Below, in pieces: positions 34,801 through 46,800 of a stretch of 64,000 bases of DNA. The position numbers and the translations under genes were made by a program. Each line of letters starts with the position of its first letter. The stretch's first letter is position 1. The notes beneath the pieces are model-generated. The model did not search any database. It was not told the DNA's origin and saw only the letters and a program-made list of their open reading frames with translations. The stretch covers positions 1,835,008 to 1,899,007 of the forward strand of contig NW_019091406.1 of the NCBI RefSeq assembly GCF_001949145.1, given 5' to 3'. Origin of the DNA: Acanthaster planci (lineage: Eukaryota > Echinodermata > Asteroidea > Valvatida > Acanthasteridae).

Positions 34801-37800
34801 CCCCCCAAAACACCCGGGGGAGAATCCAGCAAACACATTTGGGGCTTGATGAAGAAATACAAGGCAGAATTCAAACCCTTCAACCACTGAACACAATAGC
34901 AGCACTCTATCAAGTGATCAAACAATATTTTAATGACATTTAGGAATATGTTTGGAATTTCTGAAAAAAAATGAGATGATTATCAAAATGCCTTTGCACT
35001 GCCAAGTGGAAAATGGATCCAAGGAAGCCTGTGCACTAACCTTCTGACCTCATCTGGCACATAAATGTACTCCATGCTGACCAGATTGGATAATTCATCC
35101 AGGGTTTCCACAAACTTCAGTTTTCGGCTGAACTTAGAACTGGTGAAAGCGAATGTTAAAAATATTTGAAAATACAATTTTCATTGCATGCAAAGCCCAA
35201 AACCAACTAAAATTTAACCAAAACCCAACCCAAAGCCAAACCAAAGTCATACCTAAAACCCAACCCAACCCAAACCAACCCAACCAAAACCAAATCAACC
35301 CAACCCAACGAAAACTAAACCAACCCAACCCAAAACCCAAACCAACCCAGAACAGAACCCAACCCAACCCAAAACAACCCAAAACCCAAACCAACCCAAA
35401 ACTCAAGCCATCCAAACCAAATCCAACCCAAAACCCAAGCCAACCCAACCAAAACCACAAACAGGAAAAAAAATGCTAAAAATGCAAACTCATGATACAT
35501 GGTTCACCAACCTTATGAATGGCCTTGTGAATCGTATGATGGTCCTCAGCCATGTCGTAGGATGGACAATGTACAAGCCCTTTAGGTTTTTGCGAAGTCT
35601 GGAGACAAAAGGCATGACAATCAGTGAAAACTTAGGCCAGCTTGCTGTTCTGTAATATACTGTTTGACCACATTTAGCTCTGGACAAGCTGGCAAAGGCT
35701 TCAAGAGCGGCCGCACTACCCTCTCTGGTCTTTGAAACTTAACAAAGGGGAACATGAAATTATCAGATTAAAGGCCCCTCTGTCAGGGTTGTCAAACTCT
35801 CTGCCCAGTCATACACCTGGCTCTCTGAAGGAACCCCCTGTATGACTATCATGGTACATGTAATCACGCCTCAGCACATACATCTACCACAGTGGGTTGG
35901 CTGAGGTATCTTGCAATGATGTTGAGACACAGACATCTTTCCATAGTTGAACGGTTTCAGGATGTTTACATTTACATACCATCAGAATGACAATCTATTT
36001 CTAATGTTTATCTTTGGCCAAACACTGAAGTTGAAAAGCCAGTTCACAGATGACTTTGCAAATTCACAGAATTGCCCAATATATTACTTCTTCAATCCAG
36101 CTGTGCTCAGAGTTCAAGAGCTCAAGAATTGAGAGTTCAAGTGGGGTAGAAACTGGGAATCAGCTGGGGTGAAAACGTGCAGAAATACACGTATTCTCCA
36201 GTTACCGATCACTGCTCAAAATTACAGACTGCCGGCTTACTTTCTGTCGATCATCTGATAGCATTTCCTCATCCAGTTCAGGCTGGGGATGCGATTCTTG
36301 GGAGCTGCACCGTGGAAGTATACAATCATGTACTCGTTGGCTACCAGCAGTTCTAAAGTGCTAATGACGTATCTGGGATGCACAGTCACAAACATGCATG
36401 TTGGAGTCTGAGATATGGTCTCAAATCAGTTTGAAGCATTACTGCTAATGTGCTCGTTGAGAAGTGAGAAGTTAAGAAAAAAAGAGGACTTTTTTCTTCT
36501 TTTCTTAGTGCAAAATTGCAAAAATCTCACTGGTTCAAAACCATCAGCAATTAAAACAATACATTTACTTCAGGTGATGGCTGAAACTGTAGCTCATTTA
36601 TTTAAGTGGCAAGGACATCTGAACTGTTTACACATATAGCAGAATATTGTGAGCTGGACTTTTGTTCAACAGCTTGGGGTTTTTTTATCTTCAAGGCATC
36701 TGGACATATTGATCATACATTACAAATAGAGGGTTAACATGGTCAACAACACGTGAAAACATGCATTCCACTGTCACTGATCAAATAGTTCTGTTTAAGA
36801 GCCTTTATTGACGAAAATGGATCAACTCAAAACTGTGAACTCTGACCAAAATGTGGCAAGAAAAATAACCCGGGTGATGGAGCCAGTGATGCATCACCCG
36901 GCTCAAATTGCACAAGAAAGAGTGTATCCCAATGGCCAGAAATTCCTGGAATTCTGATCTCTGCTATCACTCCCAACAAATCTGATTAGCAACTTACAGG
37001 AAGAGGTTGTTCATGATGTAGTTGTAATCTTTGCGAGACCTGTCTGGCATGTAGCAGGATGCCAATACAATAATGGCATTCACTCCATCACCATAGTAAC
37101 CTGTCCAAAGAAAACAGGAAAATGCGCCACAATAAATAGTAACAATGTTGGTTTATGACTCAAAGGAAAAAAAAAAATCTCAGAACCAAGAAACTGCCTC
37201 ACAAACCAGACAATGATTGGCAATACTGTTTCCCTTTCAAATGATCAGTGAGACCAATTTTGATTATACTCGTGTGAGAAAGCAAATGCAAATGTTGGAA
37301 AAAACTTCTATCAGTTTGGACGGATTTAAAAGGACTTGTGCTTGGCTTTGAACATAGTGTAAATGACCATAAAAACAAACTCTGCTTATGGGTGTGTATA
37401 ATGGGTGCCTTTAGACATACACCAAATTTTGGAGCAATGTGTTCATGGCCAACCAGAATCTGGAGTTCTCCTCAGCTAAGCTGTGCCACGATTCCAAAAG
37501 GAGCTGACTCAATTAAAAGTCAAGTGCCTTCCAGCAGGACACATTTGAAGGAATCACATCTACCTACCTCCGTGAGAGAGCACCTTCTTGTAGGGATTGA
37601 TGGCTCTCATGTCCAGGGTGAACTCCTTGTTGGCGATGACCACCTTGCGCCAGTTTCGTCGGTCCTCCATCTCCTCTTGGGCGGTGTACTCGGGAATGGG
37701 CTCCACCCCCGGGGACTGCAAGGTGTCATCTGGTAAGAAAAAAAATTAAAGGAATAAATAAAGCAAAATAAAATAAAGAAAAGACTTGGGCAAGATTCAA

Positions 37801-40800
37801 AGATCCCGCTTATTTCCTTTGCGACCACCAATGACTCAATACTGAATTGGGACAAGTTCTTTATACACAAAACGGGAACGGATGAAGCTTCCACACAGAG
37901 AAAAACAAAACGTGAAATTATACATTAACTTTAGAAAACGGTAGAAACAAGTACTACCAGAAGAACAGAAGGACATCAACAACAATGACCAGATATGTTA
38001 ACAGAAACAGAAAACCGATTAGAAAAGAACAGCAAGTAACATGCTAACTTGAGCAGGGAGAAAAACAAACAATTTTAGTGAAACAGACAGATAATATTGG
38101 AAAGTTACAGAAAAGAGAAATGACCATCAATGAATACAACCCCATCATGATGGTTGAAAGCCGGAATCAATTAGAAAAAATACACGGGATGTTAGGATTA
38201 ATGTCTGGGTGTAAACAGAAGTGGACTTGAAAGTGATAGGGTGGGATGTCAGGATTAATGTCTGGGTGTAAACAGACAGAATTGAAAGTGATAGGGTGGG
38301 ATGTCAGGATTAATGTCTGGGTGCTCCTGATTGAACAGGAACAAAGAAAATCAAACAAGACCAAAGAAAACCCTACATAAACTTAAGGGGATTACAAAGA
38401 GACAACGGGCTCAACACATAACTTGGCCCTTGACTAAGACTGTAGAACACCCCTCTTCACAGTTTTCATAGGTGACACTGGAGTTCCATTTTTGACTAAT
38501 GCACATGGCTCAGATGATAATTTTTGCAGCGAGTGCGCAAAATCAATTCAAAATCAGTGAAATTCTGTCCCTTTTGCATGTGTGAACTGGTCATGCAAGA
38601 CATTCTTCCATTGTTTTAATTAATGGGTAAGCCACATGTCATCAACAGTATCAACAGTTGTTTTCTTTTCACCGACTTGATACAGGAGTGCTAATAGGTG
38701 TCTTCAGGGGGATTACTGCAGGTGTAAGTGGATGTACATTACACAATGGGTATCACAGAAAGGATAAAGAATGGAGACATCATGAGTGCAATGCACAAAA
38801 TGTGCGTGACAAGAATGGTACAGAACAGATTGAGACAGAACAGATCAGGTCAGAACAGGATAGAGGCAAGGTACACCAGACACACACCGTAGCAGAACAA
38901 AATCCATTTGCGACAGATCACGCACAAAACAGGACCATAACAAAAATAAATCCCACTTCATAGAAACTGACAGACAGAACAAACCAAAGGAAAAAAAAAA
39001 GAACAATGTCTGAGCAACTAATCCGTAAGATGTTAAACAGGAATGCTGAATGTTGATTAGTCTGATGGCGGTTAGTCTGCTACCAGCGTGACGCGAGAGG
39101 ATGGAGTGTGGACAGCGGGCGGTATCGTCCAAAGCTTACCGTCCCAGGACATCTCGGCACTGCTGGGTGTGAGGATGGCAGGCGTCGAGGGGACACTCGT
39201 GGCATCCCCTTCCATGCTCAGGGACAACCCCGCAGGGATGGGGACCACCTTCTTGGGACTGTTACTCCAGCTTCGCTGGTCACGGCCCTCGGCTAAGAGT
39301 TGAAGTTTTCGATTTGTGAATTTTTCAGCATGCAAAGGGAGGGTGATGTGGAAACCATATTTTTTTTTGGCAACTAGAAATGCAAACGAGCAAGCGACTG
39401 CAGTAATTTGTGGGTCACTTTTCATTGGTAACAAGAGCTGTGTGAAGTTTAAACCGATGGCTGATGACGCTATAAAAAAGTTTCACCCAGAGATCACCCA
39501 ATCCAGAGGATAGTCTACACAGTGTCCAGTATTTCATTTCTGAGACAAACTCTGAAAAGTCAACACGGTATTTCTTCATTGGAGGAAACCAAGCAAAACA
39601 AGTACGCACTTCCATGGCCTAATTGATGTAAACTGTGAACCTTGAAAATCTGCTGTGGGATTAGAAGGCACCAACTATATACCCTGACCGTTGAGGAAAA
39701 AGCAAGGAATCTGAGCAGAAAAAAGGGAGATAGCTATCATAAAGCTTGAGTGAGATCTGCCAAGCCATCGGCTGGGCAGTTGCATGCTGCGTGTAGGGAC
39801 TAAATTATTGCCTTTCAAACTATCGCTTTAAGTTTTGCCGAACCTTACTTTGAAACAGAGCACTTTCTAAACGGTATTCTCCATTCGCAGGGATGAACAA
39901 ATGTGGACTGAGGTAAAAACATTGGAATTTAGTTGGTAAAGTGCTACTGACACCTGGTTCTGAAGTGACCTAGCAAATCATCCTAGATTTCTTCATAATC
40001 TGAGACTTTTCTCATTTCAAGAGGAAAAAAATGCTGTTTATCTTTCAGTTTCACAGTAAGGCCCATGAGATTTGTGTACAAGTTAATACCATGTACACTG
40101 TACAGACTACACCTCTGTAGCACCCAACTGCTGCTTTCACTACTGTTTAAGCCTTGTGAGATCTTTGCGCTACCTGGCAACGGAGACTCATCCATGTCCT
40201 CTTCGTCAAAGTCGTCGTCCCCAGCCAGCCTCTCTGCCCAAGCACTCATGCCTTCCACTGAGCCATCGTCAGACAGCATGCTGTGTCGGGTCCCAAGCTT
40301 GCTATCCTGTAAATCAAGGTCATCTGGCATCATCTCAACATTTGCATGACAAGCACGCAGGAAGGACAAAACATTACTGTGCTTTCCTTCTGTTTTGCCC
40401 AGAATCTGCATGCAGAGATCACTTTCAAAACTCTGTTTGGGAAACTCAAACCCTTAAAAAACTTGACAAACTACAAAAGAACTTCAAATGTTTGTATTTA
40501 CAGTACTAACCTTTGTTGAAATCAAGTAATGGCTGTTTCTATCTGTTGAAAGGCACAGTTTAGTATGTAGTGGTGTTCATTTATGGCTGGGGTAGTTTGG
40601 GAACCGGGTACCCAATTCCCATTACAGGCAGGTACCCACATACCCAATTCCCATAACAGACGATTGCCTGGGTACCCATAATTATTGTTGAGATCAGAGC
40701 AAAATGCAGAAGTAAAGTTTATCCAGGCCGTCAACGTCCACATGTTACTACGGTATTAAAAAACTGCATCTCTTCCCGTAAGTCTCACAATAATGTAAAC

Positions 40801-43800
40801 ATCTCCAACGTAGACTACGCGGAATTGTTGGTACACGGTCTCAAAAGATGTTTTATTCAGATTTTTTTCAAATAGTTTTCTGGCAAGTATCAATAGAAAA
40901 GGGTGCAAGCCTTTCTAAACTGATGGACCAAAATTTCCCCAAAGTAGTTTCGGGTAGTAAGTTCGACAAAATGGAATCAGGTTTCTGTATTCAACAGTCA
41001 GGTTTTGGGTACAAAGTACTCATCACAGCCCTACTGGTAATCCATATCAATCTTTGCACTCAGCCCTTATAGTCCCTGCAACTGACTAAAACAGCCCTGT
41101 ATTTTACTCCCAGTACCACCTTAAACTACCCTAGCACTCCATGAGTTTAGAGACTCATCACAGAAAGCATACAATATAATGCAAGTGGTAATGCATTAAA
41201 TTCTCTTATACCACTGTCGTAGAAGTGGATCACAAACAAATGACAAGGCATTTGCACTTACTCTACCTTCTAAATCATATCCAAGTAAAGGCTTCATCAT
41301 GCATAACCATGGGAATCAGCCCCATGAACAAGCTTCCCACAAGCCTGTCAGAGCATGTGTTTTATGGTACCTTTAAACTGTAACTGTCTCGCACCATCAC
41401 ACTAGGTAAGAATCAAATACTGCAGCCGATTATCCTGCTCTCCCAAGGATATTACTCATTTTTGATCACATTAAGGCTAAGGGCTTCATCAATTACAACA
41501 ACACACAAAGAACCCACGAACAAGCTTCACAAAATCATGCCAGTGCATGTACATGTACTTTGTTTAATTTACCTTGGGTGGCACCCTCCTTTTGAAGAAT
41601 GAATCCTCCTCTTGCTGGCTGTCCACGCCCGCCAGCTTCTGTTGGGCAAACTCGTCGTCTTGCCACTCGTCCGGCAACTCCACCCCCTCCATGTTCTTCT
41701 TGGCTTGTGCCGTGGCCACAGACATTGTCCGCTGGGGGGACTTCCTCTCTTGGTTCTCGATGAGAGATTTCTAGAAGGTCAAGGAAGTTTGACAAAGCAC
41801 CACGAGTAAACCAATGCTGAGTCAGCTGAGGTTACTTCCTGCACATTGCAATGCATGTCAATCATTTCCTGAAAGATGCAATCTTTTGTTTTTCATGGAT
41901 TTGTAAAAGATAATATAAAACAGCTGCTGAAAACTGCTGACTGTAGAGATCTTAAACTGTAACAGCTACATGAATGTGAAGAAATGACATTGTTTCAGAA
42001 ATTTGGAAAACTGAATGAAACATGATTGAAATTGCACTCTTTGATTAGGTATTGCAAGTCTGTCTTTAAGTTTAGTCATTTCAGTAATTCTTTCCAATAA
42101 AGCATACACACCACACAGACGTAGTGAATGATTGCATTTTAAATTTGAAATTCTTCTGGGTGCAACTCAAATTTATATAAAATATATGGAATATAATATA
42201 AGGAATATGCGTTCACTTACTGTTCGTTCTTTTTCAACGATCACCTCCATCAACTTCTTGCTGTCATCCCATTCCCCATGGATGTCTTGCACCACATCAG
42301 CATCGATGGACAAGCACCTCTTGGCAGGAGGAGGAGACATCCTTTCAGATGGTTTCCCAGTCTCCGCCTCTCCCTCCTCCATCCTGTCCAACGTGTCTTC
42401 GTCGGTCCCTGTATCGGATGTCAACATATCGAGGCTTCTCAAGCTGATTGGTGTCAAGGGCGTGCCCGTGTCCGACAGCATTGAAATGGGTGTCCCGGAG
42501 GAGAGCAGCCGGGCCGATTTAGGCGTTGACTTGGTTGTCAGAGGCAGGGTTGAGGGCCTGATGTGCGGGTCTGCTGTGGAGCTCTCTACCTTACCATCAG
42601 GGTTGACATACTCCAGGATGTCAGCCAGTCCAAACACGGAGGTCTGCTGGTTGTCGCTCTCGATTTCTATGTCCACGTCCTTCATGGAGTCTTCGACTGT
42701 CAGCTTTGTTTTGCCTGTGGTTGACTGGCTGGTCACCTCCTCAGAATTACTGCTGATGTCTTGGAGTCCCTGTTTACTTATGACAACATTGACTTCAATT
42801 GGGGACTGAGGGGCTTCTTCAATCTCATCCTTTGGCTCCATGTCTGCAGTGATGGACAAACTGAGAGGATGCTTCTCTTCCAACTGCTGTACAGATTCTT
42901 GTGACTCCTGATCTGCTTCATGGGGGACCCCCTGCTCAGTTGGCATTTCTGATCTAGCAATCAGTTCCTCCTCAAGAGGGCTATCAGCTTGTGGAAGAAC
43001 ATTCTGGTCAGTTGGTAGGCCTTCTCCTTCCTCAGCAGATGGATGCTCCTGTAAAGGTAGCTCTTTGTTAACTTTCATCTGGGATTCTTCTTGAGATACC
43101 ATGACCTGTGGTATCTCTTCCTCAACTGGAAACTGAGGTGGCTCCACTGAAACCTCTTTGGGAGCTTCAGGACCCAACACATTTTGGCCTTTGCCAAGGG
43201 ATTCCAAATGGTCTTCTGTCCCATCAGTAAGGCCTTCTGCCCTAGCTTCCACACTGACTGAGACTTCAGATGACGGCAAAGCAGATTCTTGCTCTGTTGC
43301 TTCTGAACTCTGGATTACATCTTCCACTTCAGCGGCACTGACCAGCTGCTCATCAGGAGCCTCTGCATGAATCTCTCCTGGACTTTTCAGAGTCTCTTGT
43401 TGTTTTTCTTCCAAGAATGCAAACTTTGCCATCTTGATGGCAGCTTGTACTAAGTCATGGGCTTCCTCTTGCAGAAGACCACTGTCTGCTCCTTCAAGTG
43501 CATTTTGTGGACTGCTTCTTCCTGAACTGGCAAAACCAACATCAGTTGGAATAGGAATTGTGTCCATCACTCCTCTGTCAGTGGTTGTCTCTTCTGCGTA
43601 ATAGTTGTCAATGACACCCACTTGTCCCTCACCAGAGAAGTCTTCTGGGGCAGTCAAGCTTGGAATGCCATTTACTTGCTTTTCAAGAACTTCAACTTCA
43701 CCTACTGGAGCACCTGCTCCCATATCTCCTTTTGACTCTCCCAGTTGATTTTCTTCCTCCTCAACCTCCTCTTGAATGTCACCTATCTGAAAGTTGCTGA

Positions 43801-46800
43801 CTTCATGCGACAGGTCTGTCACTACATACGAGTCTCCACTGGATGGGTCCTCAGAAATTGCGTCCGAGGTGAACTCACTGTCCGGGCTTGTAATTCCACT
43901 GGAGCGAGCAGGGCCCTCATCAGATACGGGAGAAAAGTTCTGTTCCAGGGATGCAGCAGCTCCCACGGATAAGTCAAGAGGGAGGACATCAGGCGTCGTG
44001 GAACTTTCTGGAGCAGAGGCCTTGTCCATCACATCTGGAACAGACTCCAGAAGGTCTGTTGACACTGGTATTAATATTTCTTCCTCCTTCTCCACTTCTG
44101 GATGTGGTGCATGTGCATGTACTTCTGTTTCAAACTCTTTATTAGATTGATAGTCTAAAACTGTTGATCTCTCTTCTGAAAGACTGATATCACCTTCTCC
44201 ACCTTCTTCCTTCTCTTGGAAATCGTCTCCAGCATCATCAACTCTGTTCACTGTGAGTCTGTCATTTTCCTGCACATTTTGTACAACAGGGCTTTCTGGG
44301 GACAAGATCTCATCCACTGAGCCAGGAACCAATTCCATTTGATCAACTGTTTGGGAAGACACTATTTCCTCCTCTTTTGCAGTGTCAAACTGAAGTAGAG
44401 ATGCTTGTAAAATTGAAGCATCTGCGATTAATGTTTCAGAAACTGCACTTTTGGCAAATGAATCATGACTTTCTTCACTTTCTTGTACCTCCTGGGCACT
44501 GTCAGCCACAACCTCAACTTTTTCTTCACCAGGTTCATCTTGAATGGCTCCTGAAAGTTCCTCCGTGTCTTTCAATTCTTCAACCTGATAATTATGTGAC
44601 TGATCAACTTCTAGGTGCATGTCTTGCACTGTCGATTCAGCACTTACTTCAAATGATGTTTCTACCACATCTGAACCCACCTTGTGAGGGCCTTCCATCT
44701 CATCCTCATCAAAGGTTACTGAGGGCTCTTCTTGGTCTTCCTCAACCCATAAGCTTTGCTGTACTTCTTCTGCTGTCATTGCTGCCATGCTGTCTTTAGG
44801 AGATCCTGACTCAACAAGAGATTCTTTTTCATCAAGGAACTCTGGTGGTGGGTTGTCTACTTGTTCTTGGTCCGGTGTAACAGAGACCGAAATACTCTCA
44901 GCAGATGGCACATCTTCCGGTGAGCTACCTGCAGACATCTCATTTAGATCTGCCTCTGCAAGATCTGTTTTCTTTAGCTCAGAGGGGAATTCATCCTCTG
45001 ATTCTTCTGATGCAGCTCTTTGACCATCTCCTACAATGCCATCAATTATTTTGGTGCCAAGATCAAACTTTGGAGAAATCCCTTCCTCCAGCTCATTTCT
45101 CTGATCACCTTTATCCAATTCCACCTTTTCTGTTTTGTGGAGTCCTTCATATTCTGATGGCTCTTCACCAAACTGCTGGTCTTGTGCCTCAGTTGCTACC
45201 ACCTCATTATTTACATCTTGGTTTTCATCAGATGGAGAGTCATCTGAAACCTGCTCCTCTTTTTTGTCAAGGATTGCATCTTCTGTTTCAGAGGTCTCCT
45301 GGTCAATGTCTGAACTTTGAGAAATTGTTATATCTGGAGCTGGGTGAAGAAGCTCTTGAGCTTGGCTGTCACATTGGTCAGTTTGAATGTCACTATGATA
45401 AAAGACATTGGAGCTTGCTCCCTCCATAATCATGGAGGCTGGAGGTTCATCTAACACTCCAGAAGAACCAGAGTGGAGATCAGACTCAAGTAAATTTGAT
45501 GGCTTTTCTGCAACACCAGAACCTGGACTTCCAGGATGATAGTCTGTGACAGCACTGAAGCTCCTTGCAGATGACTCGACTGTTGTACTAGTTGAAGTTT
45601 CTGTTGACGGTTCAGTTAATTTAAATGGATTAGCACTTTCTGCTGTAAAACTATCCGAGGACTGATCTGTGAACTCACTTGGAGATGTAACAGCACGTAT
45701 CCCGAAGGGATTGTCATTTATTGTACCTTGGACGCCATCAGAGCTATCCACTGCAACTTCCATGTGAATGTCTGAAGAGGGATCTGACAGTTGTTGATCC
45801 ACTGCATCAGGACTTCCTGGGAGCTGATTCATGAAGTCTCCCAGATCAGTCTCAGAACTCTCAAGAGTTGTTGAAACAGAGGTCTGGACAGTGGAATCTG
45901 TGACTGCGAAGGGATTACCAACTGCAATGTCTGTAGCACCAGGTGCCTCAGACACTGATGACGAAAAGAGATCTAAGCCGAGCAGGTCACCACTGCTTGA
46001 TTCTCTAGCATCTGCAAAAGGATTATTCGATGAGGCAGAGACGGTCGATTCAAGGACAGCTGCTTCTGAATCTGGAACAGCATCAAAGCTGAAGAGGTCA
46101 TTTGAGGTGTTGCTCACAGATGAACTGTCAAGTGGGACTACTGGCTGTGACATAAAAGCCTCTAGACCTGTATCATCTCCTGTTGCAGAAGCTGCAAATG
46201 GATTGGAAGGGGGATTAACAATGCCAAGATCCTCAGTTGCAGACTGCTGAGCCGATCCAAAATTGTCTAATCCAAGGAGGTCCTCTGATTCACTCCCAAA
46301 TCCCATCACATCGCTGCTGGGACTGGAGGGCGTGATGCCAAGGGTATCCATACTGTCCCTTGAGGAAAATGCCCCACTTAATGAGGTCCCTGCTGCATCC
46401 TGATTTCCAGAGAAGGGGTCTAAATCTAGGAGTACTGATCCGGCATCGATGCCGCTGGAATCGGGCGAGCTTATCACTTGGCTATCCCCAATCCCAAATG
46501 GGTCATCAGATGAGACTTGCTCATTGGCATTATTGGCGTTGTTGGCTTTGGTGGACAGCTTCAGTAAGGTGTCGTTCATGTCAGTCAGGTCCAATTCTGT
46601 TGCCACTCCCTCCTCTGTTTCTTGTTCTTCATCCAGAGAGGAATCCTCCTGACTGCTAAGAAAGTCTTTCACAAGGGGGAGAACCCGCTTCCTGGAGGCC
46701 TTGACATTGGCCTGGTTGTAAACAACCAATCCTGAGGCATTTGTAGCCAACTCTGAGAGACTCAGCTCAGGTGATGTTGATTCTTCCAGTGTCTGGATCA

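Larger units (their letters stand above)
22834..35040 (-). other. large intron (or intergenic gap) after exon 14
   Basis: About 12.2 kb of AT-rich DNA between the last secure BCH exon and the terminal exon. It contains a tandem duplication (23479-23648), a foldback element (25119-25393), a palindromic element (32581-32742) and two splice-bounded open segments (23.9 and 28.0 kb). The phrase GTGTCCGAA occurs twice (about 32945 and 33217). Nothing else was recognised; its size makes it possible that a separate gene's exons are hidden here. Confidence 0.5.

Noticed and set aside
35190-35460. Interstitial telomere repeat
   Set aside because: Units are TTGGG/TTTTGGG and irregular rather than the metazoan TTAGGG.
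35134-35479. 108-codon frames on both strands rich in Asn/Pro/Gln or Gly/Trp/Phe
   Set aside because: Artefact of the CCCAA array; translates as simple repeats in every frame.
38186-38324. CRISPR-like array
   Set aside because: Adjacent tandem copies of 55-57 bp without spacers, in a eukaryotic intron.
42173-42220. C-terminal 16 residues of the giant minus-strand ORF beyond 42221
   Set aside because: They follow a strong GTAAGTG donor and the next exon joins in phase; they are intron.
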